Source of the DNA: Deltaproteobacteria bacterium
GTDB lineage: Bacteria; Desulfobacterota; Desulfobacteria; Desulfobacterales; Desulfobacteraceae
Length of the DNA: 5,787 nt
Direction: 5' to 3'
NCBI GenBank assembly: GCA_003647385.1
Contig: QMMT01000153.1
Span: forward strand, 1 to 5,787
Made by a program: the position numbers and the translations under genes. Shown here piece by piece: positions 5,723-5,787 of the stretch (its first letter is position 1; every line of letters begins with the position of its first letter). Below the pieces are notes generated by a model, which saw only the letters and a list, made by a program, of their open reading frames with translations, had not been told where the DNA came from and ran no database searches.

Positions 5723-5787
5723 ATGAACTATTTTAAAATTATCCTCGTGATTTCTTTTGGACTCTTTTTCCTGGCAGGATGCAATAC
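5723..5787 (+). CDS. Putative lipoprotein, N-terminal fragment (3' end outside window)
   Basis: Only the first 21 codons are inside the window. They read as a lipoprotein (type II) signal peptide: a short N-region with Lys5, a hydrophobic core (IILVISFGLFF) and the lipobox L17-A18-G19-C20, where Cys20 would be lipidated after cleavage by signal peptidase II. The residue after Cys is Asn, not Asp, so outer-membrane sorting is plausible under the enterobacterial +2 rule. The ribosome binding site GAGGTG (5713-5718) lies 4 nt before the ATG. The gene starts 41 nt after the methyltransferase stop and may have its own promoter. The mature protein is not visible, so no function can be assigned. Confidence 0.8.
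   Translation, partial: MNYFKIILVISFGLFFLAGCN

Overview
The window looks like a piece of chromosome from an anaerobic, acid-degrading Desulfobacterota-type bacterium (Desulfobacteraceae-like). This is an inference from gene content, protein style and moderate, slightly AT-rich composition; nothing here fixes the taxon. All genes lie on the + strand. No RNA gene, CRISPR array, transposase or integrase was seen.

Positions 1-4752 are a tight catabolic operon that continues upstream of the window. In order it holds: the C-terminal part of a biotin-dependent acyl-CoA carboxylase carboxyltransferase (beta) subunit of the methylcrotonyl-CoA carboxylase type; an HMG-CoA lyase-like DRE-TIM metallolyase; a regulator with an XRE helix-turn-helix and a cupin domain; and an acetoacetyl-CoA synthetase. 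Gaps are only 13-36 nt, and the three downstream genes each have an AAGGAG ribosome binding site. Taken at face value the enzymes form the lower part of leucine/isovalerate breakdown: 3-methylcrotonyl-CoA is carboxylated, HMG-CoA is cleaved to acetyl-CoA and acetoacetate, and acetoacetate is reactivated by ATP and CoA. The biotin carboxylase/biotin carrier subunit, acyl-CoA dehydrogenase and methylglutaconyl-CoA hydratase are not in the window.

Two of the enzymes are off-type. The lyase has Gln where HMG-CoA lyases carry their catalytic Cys, plus an insert where a metal-binding Asn is expected. The carboxyltransferase has altered active-site loops. The real substrate may therefore differ from the textbook pathway, and this is the most interesting point of the window.

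Positions 4753-4829 hold a strong inverted repeat with a third, competing arm. After it come a class I SAM-dependent methyltransferase (4830-5681) and, from 5723 to the edge, the start of a lipoprotein gene with a clear signal peptide and lipobox. A good sigma-70-like promoter lies inside the 3' end of the methyltransferase gene and probably serves the lipoprotein gene.
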